Positions 39,334 through 47,951 of a stretch of DNA of 64,000 nucleotides are shown here, one piece after another. The stretch lies in the NCBI GenBank assembly GCA_001048675.1, contig CCKK01000003.1, positions 712,802-776,801 on the forward strand. The letters run 5' to 3'. The translations under genes were made by a program, and so were the position numbers. Origin of the DNA: Vibrio diabolicus. Lineage in GTDB: Bacteria > Pseudomonadota > Gammaproteobacteria > Enterobacterales > Vibrionaceae. The notes beneath the pieces are model-generated. The model had not been told where the DNA came from. It did no database searches and saw nothing but the letters and a program-made list of their open reading frames with translations. How positions within the stretch are numbered: the first letter of the stretch is position 1; each line of letters begins with the position of its first letter.

Positions 39334-39472
39334 ACGCGTCATTTTTTGACCACATCATTTGTCACTCCGCCTAAAGGAATTCGAAAGCAAACGATTAATA
39401 ATTCATGCGTCCCTACATGTTGAGTGAGCCAACATGGACTCGCTCAGCAAAATAAGAATAAATGGAGTTATC

Positions 39473-40825
39473 ATGAACCTTATATTAATCCTGCTTGGGG
39501 TGATCGCATTTATTGTGCTCACGACCACCAAATTCAAATTACATCCCTTTTTAGCGCTGATCATCGCAGCGTTCCTTGCGGCATTTGCTTACGGCTTACC
39601 GGCAGATAGCATTGCCAAAACCATTGCTTCTGGCTTTGGCGGCATCCTTGGTTACATTGGCTTGGTTATCGTTTTAGGTACCATCATCGGTGTTATTTTG
39701 GAAAAAAGTGGTGCGGCGATCACCATGGCTGATACGGTCATCAAAGTGCTGGGTGAGCGTTTCCCAACATTGACCATGAGCATCATCGGTTACATCGTTT
39801 CTGTTCCGGTATTTTGTGATTCAGGCTTTGTCATTCTGAACTCGCTCAAAGAATCACTCGCGAAGCGTTTAAAAACCTCAAGCGTTGCGATGAGTGTGGC
39901 GTTGGCAACTGGCCTATACGCAACGCACACGTTTGTGCCGCCAACTCCTGGCCCGATTGCCGCTGCGGGTAACTTAGGCCTGGAATCTAACCTTGGTTTA
40001 GTGATTGGTGTGGGTGTGTTTGTTGCAGCGGTTGCGGCACTGGCGGGTATGTTGTGGGCGAACCGATTCCAGCATGTAGAACCAGATGGCATTGAAGCCG
40101 CAGAGGAAATTCAGCAAGACTGGCAAGCACTCAAAGCGTCTTACGGCCAACTGCCAACGGCGAGCCAAGCATTCGCTCCTATTTTTGTTCCAATCTTATT
40201 GATCTGTTTTGGCTCTATCGCGAAATTCCCAAGCTTACCGCTAGGCGAAGGTTTTGTGTTTGATGTTCTGACTTTCTTAGGACAGCCACTAACGGCATTG
40301 GTGATTGGCCTGTTCCTTTCTGTTCGCTTACTCAAGTCAGACAACAAGATTGAAGAATTTGGCGAGCGAATCAGCCAAGGTATTACGGCTGCTGCGCCTA
40401 TTCTTTTGATTACCGGTGCTGGTGGCGCATTTGGCGCGGTATTAAAAGCAACGCCGCTAGGTGAATACTTGGGTACGACGCTATCGGCGCTGGGCGTGGG
40501 TATTTTCATGCCATTTATCGTTGCGGCTGCGCTAAAATCGGCGCAAGGTTCGTCAACGGTTGCATTGGTGACCACATCGGCTTTGGTTGCGCCTATGCTT
40601 ACGCAATTGGGGCTAGATTCAGAAATGGGCCGCGTATTAACGGTGATGGCGATCGGTGCTGGTGCGATGACGGTTTCTCATGCAAACGACAGCTTCTTCT
40701 GGGTAGTTTCGCAGTTTAGCCGCATGTCGGTGGGCTTAGCGTACCGCGCGCAAACCATGGCTACGCTCGTTCAAGGTGTCACGGCAATGGCATTGGTGTA
40801 CATTTTGAGTCTCGTTCTCTTATAA
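39473..40825 (+). CDS. GntP-family permease (probable glycerate or sugar-acid uptake)
   Basis: This is a 450-residue membrane protein from the ATG at 39473 (GGAG upstream). It has 12 or more hydrophobic segments with family hallmarks: VPVFCDSGFVILNSL, ATHTFVPPTPGPIAAAG, and near the C-terminus SHANDSFFWVVSQFS. GntP proteins import gluconate or related acids by proton symport. Position between cdaR and a glycerate kinase, 16 bases before the latter, suggests D-glycerate as substrate; that is inference from context. Confidence 0.92.
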   Translation: MNLILILLGVIAFIVLTTTKFKLHPFLALIIAAFLAAFAYGLPADSIAKTIASGFGGILGYIGLVIVLGTIIGVILEKSGAAITMADTVIKVLGERFPTLTMSIIGYIVSVPVFCDSGFVILNSLKESLAKRLKTSSVAMSVALATGLYATHTFVPPTPGPIAAAGNLGLESNLGLVIGVGVFVAAVAALAGMLWANRFQHVEPDGIEAAEEIQQDWQALKASYGQLPTASQAFAPIFVPILLICFGSIAKFPSLPLGEGFVFDVLTFLGQPLTALVIGLFLSVRLLKSDNKIEEFGERISQGITAAAPILLITGAGGAFGAVLKATPLGEYLGTTLSALGVGIFMPFIVAAALKSAQGSSTVALVTTSALVAPMLTQLGLDSEMGRVLTVMAIGAGAMTVSHANDSFFWVVSQFSRMSVGLAYRAQTMATLVQGVTAMALVYILSLVLL

Positions 40826-40841
40826 GTCTCTGGAAATACGT

Positions 40842-41978
40842 ATGAAAGTGGTAATTGCACCTGATTCATTTAAAGAAAGCTTAACCGCCAAACAAGTGAG
40901 CGAGGCGATCAAAACGGGTCTTGCTCGCGTATGGCATGATGCTGAGTTTGTTACGGTTCCGGTCGCAGACGGTGGCGAAGGCACGGTTCAATCTTTGATA
41001 GATGCAACTCAAGGCGAACAAGTCTTCACAACAGTGACCGCGCCATTAGGGAATGATGTTGAAGCGTTTTATGGCATCCTCGGTGATGGCGAAACCGCGG
41101 TTATTGAAATGGCGGAGGCCAGTGGGCTGCACCTTGTACCGAGTGACGCTCGCGACCCAAAACTGACCAGCAGCATCGGTACCGGACAGCTGATCAAACA
41201 CGCGCTAGACCGAGGTATTCAACGCTTAATCATTGGTTTGGGTGGCAGCGCTACCAATGATGGTGGCGTGGGCATGTTGACCGCGTTGGGGGTGGCGTTT
41301 CTTGATGAATCTGGTCATGCAATTACCCCAAATGGAGACGGGTTAGCGGCGCTTGCGTCCATCGATATTTCTGGTCTTGACCCTCGTTTAGCAACTTGCG
41401 AAGTGTTGGTAGCGTGCGATGTTGATAACCCACTCTGTGGTGACAAAGGCGCGTCGGCTATCTTTGGCCCACAAAAGGGAGCGACGGCGTCAGACGTCAC
41501 TCTGCTCGATAACGCATTGCGCAAGTTTGGCGAGTTGACGGAACAAGCGACGGGTAAGCACGTACTGACTCGTGAAGGGGCGGGTGCTGCTGGTGGTATG
41601 GGAGCGGCCTTGCTTGGGTACACGCCAGCACGTTTGCAACCGGGAATTGAGATTGTGCTTGAAACGGTCAAACTTGCTCAGCATGTTGCGGATGCGGATA
41701 TCGTATTTACAGGCGAGGGTCGAATCGATCATCAAACCGCACATGGCAAAACGCCGATGGGCGTTGCTCAGGTGGCTAAGCAGTGTAATTTACCAGTCAT
41801 TGCATTAGCAGGCTGTGTGGGCGACAACTATCAGGCGGTTTATGAGTGCGGCATTGATGCGGTGTTTGCTTGTGTACCAAGGGCGATGAGCTTACCTGAG
41901 GCCATGAAAGAGGCCGACGTCAACGTTGCCAATTTAGCCGAAAACGTCGCGAGAATGTGGCAAATTAAGTCGCACTGA
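40842..41978 (+). CDS. Glycerate kinase, type 1 (GarK/GlxK)
   Basis: This 378-residue protein follows the type 1 family end to end: MKVVIAPDSFKESLTAKQVS start, VPVADGGEGTV, the loop IGLGGSATNDGGVGML, GAAGGMGAALLGY, and FTGEGRIDHQTAHGKTP. It phosphorylates D-glycerate with ATP, usually giving 2-phosphoglycerate in this class, which enters glycolysis. It is the last gene of the glycerate unit, followed by a strong terminator. Confidence 0.96.
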   Translation: MKVVIAPDSFKESLTAKQVSEAIKTGLARVWHDAEFVTVPVADGGEGTVQSLIDATQGEQVFTTVTAPLGNDVEAFYGILGDGETAVIEMAEASGLHLVPSDARDPKLTSSIGTGQLIKHALDRGIQRLIIGLGGSATNDGGVGMLTALGVAFLDESGHAITPNGDGLAALASIDISGLDPRLATCEVLVACDVDNPLCGDKGASAIFGPQKGATASDVTLLDNALRKFGELTEQATGKHVLTREGAGAAGGMGAALLGYTPARLQPGIEIVLETVKLAQHVADADIVFTGEGRIDHQTAHGKTPMGVAQVAKQCNLPVIALAGCVGDNYQAVYECGIDAVFACVPRAMSLPEAMKEADVNVANLAENVARMWQIKSH

Positions 41979-41994
41979 GGGCGATAACGATACG

Positions 41995-42024
41995 AAAAAA
42001 CTCCACCTTTGCGTGGAGTTTTTT
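41995..42024 (+). terminator. Intrinsic terminator of the glycerate operon
   Basis: AAAAAACTCCAC and GTGGAGTTTTTT form a 12-bp stem around a 6-nt loop; symmetric A/T runs allow bidirectional use with the convergent MocR gene. Confidence 0.92.
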
Positions 42025-42074
42025 GTTGTTACCAGTCTACGTATGCGGGCATAAGTTCATTTAGCAAGAGCGAG

Positions 42075-43511
42075 TTAACGAACATGCTTTGCTATCAACT
42101 TTGCCAGTGTTTGCATCGCGTGAATCCAATCGGTTTCACTACCAAAGTTTGCTACGCTGAGGCGCACGCAATGTCGATATTGTCCTTGAGTGCCAAATAC
42201 GGTACCGGGAAGTAGGCTGATTCTGTGTTGATTACACGCTTGATACAACGCATAGCTGTCCGTTTCTTTGGGCAGGCGCAACCAAAGCAAGAACGAACCT
42301 TGCACGGCGTTGATCTGGTATCGATTTTTTAGAGATTCGTATTCATCTAAGTATTGATGAAGCATCTGGATAAATCGGCGCATGTTGTTTTGATAAACCC
42401 GACCCATTCGCGCAGTATGCGTTCGATACTTGCCTGACGTTAGAAACGTTGCCACGGCAGATTGCATCAGATTCAAACTGCCCATGTTCTCACACAGTAG
42501 ATATTGCTCAATTTGATCTAGATACCCCCCCGCCAACATCCAACCAATTCTCAAACGCGAATCGAGCGTTTTGGATAACGAATTCACGTAAATTACGCGT
42601 TGCTTGTCATCGAGCAACCTCAAGCTTGGCAAAGGCTTGTTATAACTTAACCCGCCAAACACATCGTCTTCGATAATAGGAATATTGCCAGACGCCAATA
42701 GCAATTGCTGGCGCTTTTCTAGCGGCATCATGGCACCAGTTGGGTTGGTGAAGTTTGGCGTTACGATGATCGCTTTTATGTCCCATGTCGCCATTGCTTT
42801 TGCTAAGGCTTCGGGGCACATACCGTCTCGTGGGCAACTCGGAATTTCCACCACTTTGAGGCCGAGTGATTCGAGCATCAATAAATTACCAAAATAGCAA
42901 GGGGACTCCACCGCGACGATATCGCCTTTTTGTGTCGTTGCGCGCAGCGCTAGGCTAATTGCTTGCTGCGCGCCGTGCGTCACCATGATCTCATCCAACT
43001 TGGTTGGCGTGCCCAAATCTTGTGTGATTTTCGCCAGTTGTTTGATTAAGAGGTGATCACCGGGTGGCAATTGGTAATGGCTCGGTACATGCGTTTGCTG
43101 GCGGCTGTGGCGGCCAATCTCGGCGTACAAGCTTTTGATCGCGGGGGAGTCAATGTTTGGGTGGGCAGAGCCTGCGGGCAAACGCTCTTGGTATTCAGGG
43201 TACGTGAGGATTTCTTTGCAGATCGAGAGCAAATCCACGCGAGTCGGATCCGGAATTGAGCGAGAGGTCGGCAAGGCGATTTTTACTCGATAACCCGACT
43301 TGGGAACCGAGTACACCAAGTTTTGCGCTTCCAGCTCTTGATACGCACGAATCACGGTGTTTTTACTGACGCTTAATTCTTGGCTCAATGAGCGAATGGA
43401 GGGCAGTCGATCATCCACTTGGTAAACGCCACCATTGATGGCTTGTTTAAGGTGCTTTTCCACCACGAGGTACTTATTCCCTTCACCGCTTTCCAATAAA
43501 TCTGTACCCAT
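42075..43511 (-). CDS. MocR-type regulator (GntR HTH fused to PLP aminotransferase domain)
   Basis: This is a 478-residue protein from the ATG at 43511 with GGAAG upstream. The N-terminal GntR winged helix (about 10-80: YQVDDRLPSIRSLSQEL, then SKNTVIRAYQELEAQNLV) is joined to an aminotransferase class I fold. The PLP Lys is in VNSLSKTLDSRLRIGW, with TPNFTNPTGAMMP and GAQQAISLAL also conserved. MocR proteins sense PLP or amines and usually control a divergent gene; here that is an EamA exporter 92 bases away. Confidence 0.94.
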   Translation of the reverse strand: MGTDLLESGEGNKYLVVEKHLKQAINGGVYQVDDRLPSIRSLSQELSVSKNTVIRAYQELEAQNLVYSVPKSGYRVKIALPTSRSIPDPTRVDLLSICKEILTYPEYQERLPAGSAHPNIDSPAIKSLYAEIGRHSRQQTHVPSHYQLPPGDHLLIKQLAKITQDLGTPTKLDEIMVTHGAQQAISLALRATTQKGDIVAVESPCYFGNLLMLESLGLKVVEIPSCPRDGMCPEALAKAMATWDIKAIIVTPNFTNPTGAMMPLEKRQQLLLASGNIPIIEDDVFGGLSYNKPLPSLRLLDDKQRVIYVNSLSKTLDSRLRIGWMLAGGYLDQIEQYLLCENMGSLNLMQSAVATFLTSGKYRTHTARMGRVYQNNMRRFIQMLHQYLDEYESLKNRYQINAVQGSFLLWLRLPKETDSYALYQACNQHRISLLPGTVFGTQGQYRHCVRLSVANFGSETDWIHAMQTLAKLIAKHVR

Positions 43512-43543
43512 AAAAACACTTCCATCTGTCACTTTTTGAAAAC

Positions 43544-43567
43544 ACTGTACCTAATTACATTAACAGT
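43544..43567. promoter_or_regulatory. Possible MocR operator between the divergent genes
   Basis: ACTGT at 43544-43548 and ACAGT at 43563-43567 are inverted 5-mers with 14 bases between, in the centre of the MocR-EamA divergent region. Only weak symmetry is seen. Confidence 0.25.
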
Positions 43568-43603
43568 ATCTCAAAACATAAAACAAGCGTGAGTGAGGCG
43601 ATC

Positions 43604-44533
43604 ATGTTAATCCGAGCCATCCCTTTTGTATTTGTCATCCTTTGGGCTTCTGGATTTGTTGGTGCGCATTTTGGTTTGCAGTATGCCGAGCCAGCGACAC
43701 TACTTTCTATCCGTATGGCATTCAATGTCTTACTGTTTTTGGTTCTTGTGGCGGTATTGCGTAGAAGGTTGCCGACAGGAAGCGATTTCTGGCACAGCTG
43801 TGTGGTGGGTGTGTTGATCCATGGCTTCTATTTAGGCGGCACTTATTTTGCTATTGATTTGGGTATGCCTGCAGGGTTGAGTTCGTTGTTGGTGGGCATT
43901 CAGCCGATTTTAACCGCGGCTTTGCTGGTGGTGTTTGTTCGTGAGGAATTTAAACCTTCGCAATGGCTGGGTTTGGCTCTTGGCTTTGTCGGCATCGCCA
44001 TGGTGCTGATGGGAAACATGGAGTGGCAGTCTGAGCAACATAAGTTCTTAGCCATTGGAGTCTGTTTACTGTCTTTGGTTGGTATAACGTTAGGGACGCT
44101 TTATCAGAAAAAACATTGCCAACAGGTGGATATGGTTGGTGGTGCGACGGTGCAATATTTGGCCGCACTCATCATGTTTCTGCCTGTTGCGATGCAGTTT
44201 GAAACCATGCAAGTTCAGTGGGAACTGGAGTTTATTTTGACCGTGTTGTGGTTGGTCGTCGTGCTCTCTTGTGTGGCTATCCTGCTGCTGCTGTACATGG
44301 TGAGAAATGGCGCGTCTTCGAGTGTGGCGTCTGTGTTTTACCTGGTGCCGCCAACAACCGCGATTCAAGCTTGGCTCGCGTTTGGTGAGTCGTTTGATTG
44401 GATGGGCATTTCTGGTTTTGCATTGGCGGCCACGGCGGTCTATCTAGTGGTTAAAAAGCCAGAGCTGACGAATAAAAAAATCGGTTCAAACAGAATATAC
44501 CTAAATTGGGTAGGGACATTCACGTGCCAGTGA
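43604..44533 (+). CDS. EamA/DMT-family exporter
   Basis: This is a 309-residue protein as read, with ten predicted membrane helices in two EamA repeats (FVFVILWASGFVGAHFGLQY at the start, and LVGITLGTLYQKKHC to the end). GAGG precedes the ATG. Members export metabolites or amino acids. After the last helix (YLVVKKPELTNKK) the frame continues 17 residues from a run of seven A at 44474-44480. With six A it would end TNKKSVQTEYT at 44504, a more natural end, so a further one-base insertion is suspected. Confidence 0.9.
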   Translation: MLIRAIPFVFVILWASGFVGAHFGLQYAEPATLLSIRMAFNVLLFLVLVAVLRRRLPTGSDFWHSCVVGVLIHGFYLGGTYFAIDLGMPAGLSSLLVGIQPILTAALLVVFVREEFKPSQWLGLALGFVGIAMVLMGNMEWQSEQHKFLAIGVCLLSLVGITLGTLYQKKHCQQVDMVGGATVQYLAALIMFLPVAMQFETMQVQWELEFILTVLWLVVVLSCVAILLLLYMVRNGASSSVASVFYLVPPTTAIQAWLAFGESFDWMGISGFALAATAVYLVVKKPELTNKKIGSNRIYLNWVGTFTCQ

Positions 44534-44571
44534 GTACAATTCTGCTTCATCTTAATCCGTGGAGCAGAGTG

Positions 44572-44856
44572 ATGACGTTAAAGCCAGATCGAATGACCGC
44601 GATGCGTAATATCATCGAGCAAGTAAAAGCTGAGCTACCGATTTACGAACCGGAAACTTTTGTGTGTGGGCCGGAAGGGCAGTGTATCGGTTGTCCAAAG
44701 AAATTATTAGAAATGGTCGATTCAGAGGTTACTTATTGGGAGTCGGCAATGGAGCGGGGTGTGATTCCGCAGTTTGATGAGATCCGTCGTTTCGGGAAGA
44801 TGTGCACTAACGTACGTCGCGGACTTGTGCGTAATAACGTTCCACTACTCGGGTAA
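44572..44856 (+). CDS. Small Cys-containing soluble protein, unknown
   Basis: This is a 94-residue protein from the ATG at 44572, with GGAGCAGAGTG upstream. Four cysteines stand out: CGPEGQCIGC (C32, C38, C41) and C78 in GKMCTNV, a spacing that could bind zinc or an iron-sulfur cluster. No membrane segment. It follows the EamA gene closely, by 38 bases as read, so it may be its operon partner. I do not recognise a family. Confidence 0.7.
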   Translation: MTLKPDRMTAMRNIIEQVKAELPIYEPETFVCGPEGQCIGCPKKLLEMVDSEVTYWESAMERGVIPQFDEIRRFGKMCTNVRRGLVRNNVPLLG

Positions 44857-45070
44857 TCTACTTCAGTAAATAAGTGATTGATAAATAAAGTCCTAAAACT
44901 GACACATAAATGTGTGCGTTTGCATAGTAACTTGGCGAGCGGTCTCAACTTTGGCCCATGACTCTTGTTTGTCATCTACTAGAGCTTTAAACCTTTTAAA
45001 TCAGCGATATATTGGCAAGGTCTCACATGGATGTGAGGCAAACGACCATTCATTCTGCTGAGATAAAAAA

Positions 45071-45622
45071 GTGAGATTAAAGGGATTTACTCTGATGGAA
45101 ATCACCATAGTGCTCGCCACTTTGGCTTTCATCGCTTTGGCTGCGTTGCCAACACTACTCCACATTCATCGCCAAGCCTATGCGTCGATGTTACACAGTT
45201 CCAATTCGTCATTGGGTACCGCGCTTAAATTTTTTAACGCCCGAGTGGTGATAGACAATGCTGCCGAGCAAAACCAAGTCCACTATATTGATAGGAACGT
45301 AAAAACCTTAAGTGGTATGCCAGAAGCGAGCGCCAATAGCATTGGCGCGTTATTAGAAATCGATTTGCCGCAGAGTGGCGTGTCCAAAATTGATGTTCCC
45401 TGCAAAGGCAGTGACTTTTGTATTATTGGTCAGCAACACCCAAATAGTACCCACTTTGTGTCTATTCCCGATTATCAATTTGTCGACCAGTCAGGTCTTG
45501 ATCGGGTGGTGTACATTTGGCCGCAAGGGTATACCTTGGCAGAAGAGGCATGCTATTTCTATTATGTAAATCAAGCATCCACAGAGTCTATCGTCCGAGG
45601 GCACGTTACTGAGGGTTGTTAG
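45071..45622 (+). CDS. Orphan type IV pilin/pseudopilin-like prepilin
   Basis: This 183-residue protein begins with a class III prepilin signal: RLKG|FTLMEITIVLATLAFIAL, with Gly before the cleavage point, Phe as the mature first residue and Glu5, then a hydrophobic helix. The globular part has five Cys that could form disulfides. The start codon is GTG at 45071. It should be processed by a PilD-type peptidase. No other pilus or secretion genes are nearby, so it may be a minor pilin or an orphan pseudopilin. The 3' end overlaps a convergent GNAT gene by 17 bases. Confidence 0.85.
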   Translation: MRLKGFTLMEITIVLATLAFIALAALPTLLHIHRQAYASMLHSSNSSLGTALKFFNARVVIDNAAEQNQVHYIDRNVKTLSGMPEASANSIGALLEIDLPQSGVSKIDVPCKGSDFCIIGQQHPNSTHFVSIPDYQFVDQSGLDRVVYIWPQGYTLAEEACYFYYVNQASTESIVRGHVTEGC

Positions 45623-46118
45623 GCGCGCTTAACATCATCTTCTGACTCATCAACACTTCGCCATTGGGGAGAGTGACTTCTCCTAGTTCACCATGGTGCT
45701 CAAATCCAAATCGTTCGTACAACGCTATCGCGGCAAGGTTGTCCTTATAAACATTAAGTACAATGGTGTCGTAACCATATTCCCAGGCACTTTTAAGTGC
45801 GACAGACAATAGCTGCTTACCTAGCCCTTTTCCTCTGAATGTTCTATCAATATGAATACCTAAAATGCCTGTGCTAGTGAGTTGACCGCCTTCATAACCG
45901 CACAGTTCGGCAGGAAAAATCTCTACACTACCAATCAGAACGTGATTGTCCAAAGCAACAAATTGAGGAATCGATTCAAGTTCTACGCGACGTAAAATAT
46001 TGGTCAGGGTGTCTTTATCTGGAGCCGGACTGCGCAGGTATTTACCTTCGGCATAGACTCGGTTCCACAGTTCGGTAAAGCGCTCGATATCGCTTACCTG
46101 GATGGGTCTGATTTGCAT
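45606..46118 (-). CDS. GNAT-family N-acetyltransferase
   Basis: This 170-residue protein has the GNAT fold: IRPIQVSDIERFTELWNRVY start, acetyl-CoA binding motif A around ILGIHIDRTFRGKGLGKQLL (R-x-x-G-x-G/L), and LYERFGFEHHGE near the end. It is cytosolic, acceptor unknown. It leads a minus-strand run of small enzymes and overlaps the convergent prepilin gene at its 3' end. Confidence 0.9.
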   Translation of the reverse strand: MQIRPIQVSDIERFTELWNRVYAEGKYLRSPAPDKDTLTNILRRVELESIPQFVALDNHVLIGSVEIFPAELCGYEGGQLTSTGILGIHIDRTFRGKGLGKQLLSVALKSAWEYGYDTIVLNVYKDNLAAIALYERFGFEHHGELGEVTLPNGEVLMSQKMMLSAPNNPQ

Positions 46119-46151
46119 TCATCTTCCTTGATTAGTGCAGGTTAGTGATGG

Positions 46152-46619
46152 TTAAGGTACGAGTTCAGATAAACAGCTAATTTGGTTCGGAATGGGATTG
46201 GCTGGCGCACTGGCTCCTGTTGGATTAAACCAAATCGTATTTACGCCAGCTTGCATTGCAGGGTAAATGTCTTTATGAGGCAAGTCGCCAACCATGGTTA
46301 ACTCACTCACGTTAACCTTTAGCTGTTTTGCGATAGCAAGATAAAACTCAGGTTGTTTTTTAGCGATGCCGAGATTGGCAAAACAAAAGTAGCCATTTAA
46401 GTACTGGTCTAAGTCGACGCGGACGAATGTACGCTGAATCTCTTCCATGTTGGAATCAGACGCACTGGTCGCAATGTAAATAGCATGATTTTGGGAAAGT
46501 GTTGCCAGTGTTTCTTTGGCCAGAGGAATCGTTTCTACGTGTTCCCAATCGCACATTTTTCCTTGTGCGTGAGGGAAATCCACCATTAAGGTGTTCCCCC
46601 AATCGAAAAGATAAATCAT
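46152..46619 (-). CDS. HAD-like hydrolase
   Basis: This 155-residue protein has motif I YLFDWGNTLMVDFP (Asp6; the second Asp of DxD is replaced by Asn in D-W-G-N), motif II IYIATSAS, a Lys in GIAKKQPEFYL and motif IV TMVGDLPHKDI. The cap is minimal. The Asn at the second acid position may lower phosphatase activity or change the reaction. Substrate unknown. Confidence 0.85.
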   Translation of the reverse strand: MIYLFDWGNTLMVDFPHAQGKMCDWEHVETIPLAKETLATLSQNHAIYIATSASDSNMEEIQRTFVRVDLDQYLNGYFCFANLGIAKKQPEFYLAIAKQLKVNVSELTMVGDLPHKDIYPAMQAGVNTIWFNPTGASAPANPIPNQISCLSELVP

Positions 46620-46737
46620 GTTCGAATCTCCTTTATCCGCACATCATATCGTCTTTTCTAAAATCAGGGGATAAATTGCATCGATAAATGCGATTTAGGT
46701 GGCTTTAGTCGTGAAAAGCGCTTAATTGTCGTTATCG

Positions 46738-47209
46738 TTACAAATGTTTCAGCATAATGCGTGAGTTAGTTTTAAAACCTTGCTTGTCGTAAAACCGCTG
46801 TGCTGATTGATTGAATTCCATCACTTCTAATCGAACTTGTGTAGCATTGGCATCGCGAGCCCATTGCTCACAAGCCTCAAGCAGTTGGCGACCGATGCCC
46901 TGCTGCTTTTGTTCTTCATTGACGACAATCGTTCCTACTCGACAAATTGGATCTTTGATCAGAAAGCTGACGGTTTCATTCTGAGTGATCATCGCGGTTA
47001 AAAAGCCGACTACCTCCTTTTCATGTTCTGCGAACTAAAAACAAGCGTTCATCATTCTCGAGAGCCTGAGTGAGGAACGCTCGGTCGTCTTCCGAAGGTG
47101 CTACAAAAGCTTCAGGCGCATTGGCAAAATGCAGTGCGTTGATTTGTAGGTTTAATTCAAAAATTGCATCCAAATCGTCGGGACTTGCTTGTCGAATGTT
47201 GACTTCCAT
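46738..47209 (-). pseudogene. GNAT-family acetyltransferase, interrupted by one extra base
   Basis: The N-terminal half from the ATG at 47209 (MEVNIRQASPDDLDAIFELN) ends after NDERLFLV. The C-terminal half (VGTIVVNEEQKQQGIGRQLL, the acetyl-CoA motif, and RFYDKQGFKTNSRIM) is in another frame. At 47031-47033 the plus strand reads TGCGAACT; dropping one G gives FLVAEHEKEVVGFLTAMIT without a break. The span is 472 bases, one over a multiple of three. The start lies 1 base after the SDR stop, so the gene is part of that operon. Confidence 0.85.
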
Positions 47210-47210
47210 T

Positions 47211-47942
47211 TTACTTACCGCCTGAAAGATCGATAAAAGAGCCTGTAACATAAGAAGCTTCATCACTGAGTAGCCAAGCGATCGCATTCGCCACTTCTTC
47301 TACCGTACCGCCCCGTTTCAGTGGAATTTGAGGGCTGAGCCTATCCACTCGGTTTGGTTCTCCACCATCGGCGTGCATATCGGTGTAAATGAAGCCAGGT
47401 CGAACGCCATTGACGCGAATATTTCGGTCTGCCAATTCAAGCGATAGCCCTTTGGTTAAGGTATCCATTGCGCCTTTTGATGTGGCGTAATCGACATATT
47501 CAAATGGCGCGCCTGAGCGTGATGCCCCAGAAGAAACATTCACAATTGCGCCACCAGTACTGAATCGCTTCGCTGCTTCTCTACAACAGAGAAAGCAGCT
47601 ATTCACATTAGTGTTCATTACTTTCTGAAAGCGTTCCAAGCTGATTTCCGCCAACGGTGACTGAGTAAATAGAATGCCAACGTTGTTGACCAAATGGGTG
47701 ACTGAGCCTAGTGCGTTTTCTGTTGCATCGAAAAGTTTGAGCACTTGTTGCTCGTCAGATACATCTGCTTGAACGGCGATCGCTTTTCCGCCATTTGCTT
47801 GTATGTCTCTGACCACTTGGTGAGCTGCTTCACTTTGCGCACGGTAATTAACACACACGGCATAGCCTTGCTCGGCCAGTTTTTTCGCCGTTGCGGCTCC
47901 AATGCCTCGGCTTGCGCCTGTAACGATGACTACTTTATTCAA
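47211..47942 (-). CDS. Short-chain dehydrogenase/reductase (glucose dehydrogenase/FabG-like)
   Basis: This 243-residue classical SDR has the cofactor motif TGASRGIGAA, the NNVGI strand motif, catalytic Ser in VNVSSGASRSG and the YxxxK pair in YATSKGAMDTL. The C-terminal ASYVTGSFIDLSGG is typical. The Arg in CVNYRAQSEA after the second strand suggests NADP(H). The substrate is unknown. It is followed directly by the broken GNAT gene and preceded by another GNAT gene 9 bases upstream, so all three are in one operon. Confidence 0.93.
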   Translation of the reverse strand: MNKVVIVTGASRGIGAATAKKLAEQGYAVCVNYRAQSEAAHQVVRDIQANGGKAIAVQADVSDEQQVLKLFDATENALGSVTHLVNNVGILFTQSPLAEISLERFQKVMNTNVNSCFLCCREAAKRFSTGGAIVNVSSGASRSGAPFEYVDYATSKGAMDTLTKGLSLELADRNIRVNGVRPGFIYTDMHADGGEPNRVDRLSPQIPLKRGGTVEEVANAIAWLLSDEASYVTGSFIDLSGGK

Positions 47943-47951
47943 AATACATCC

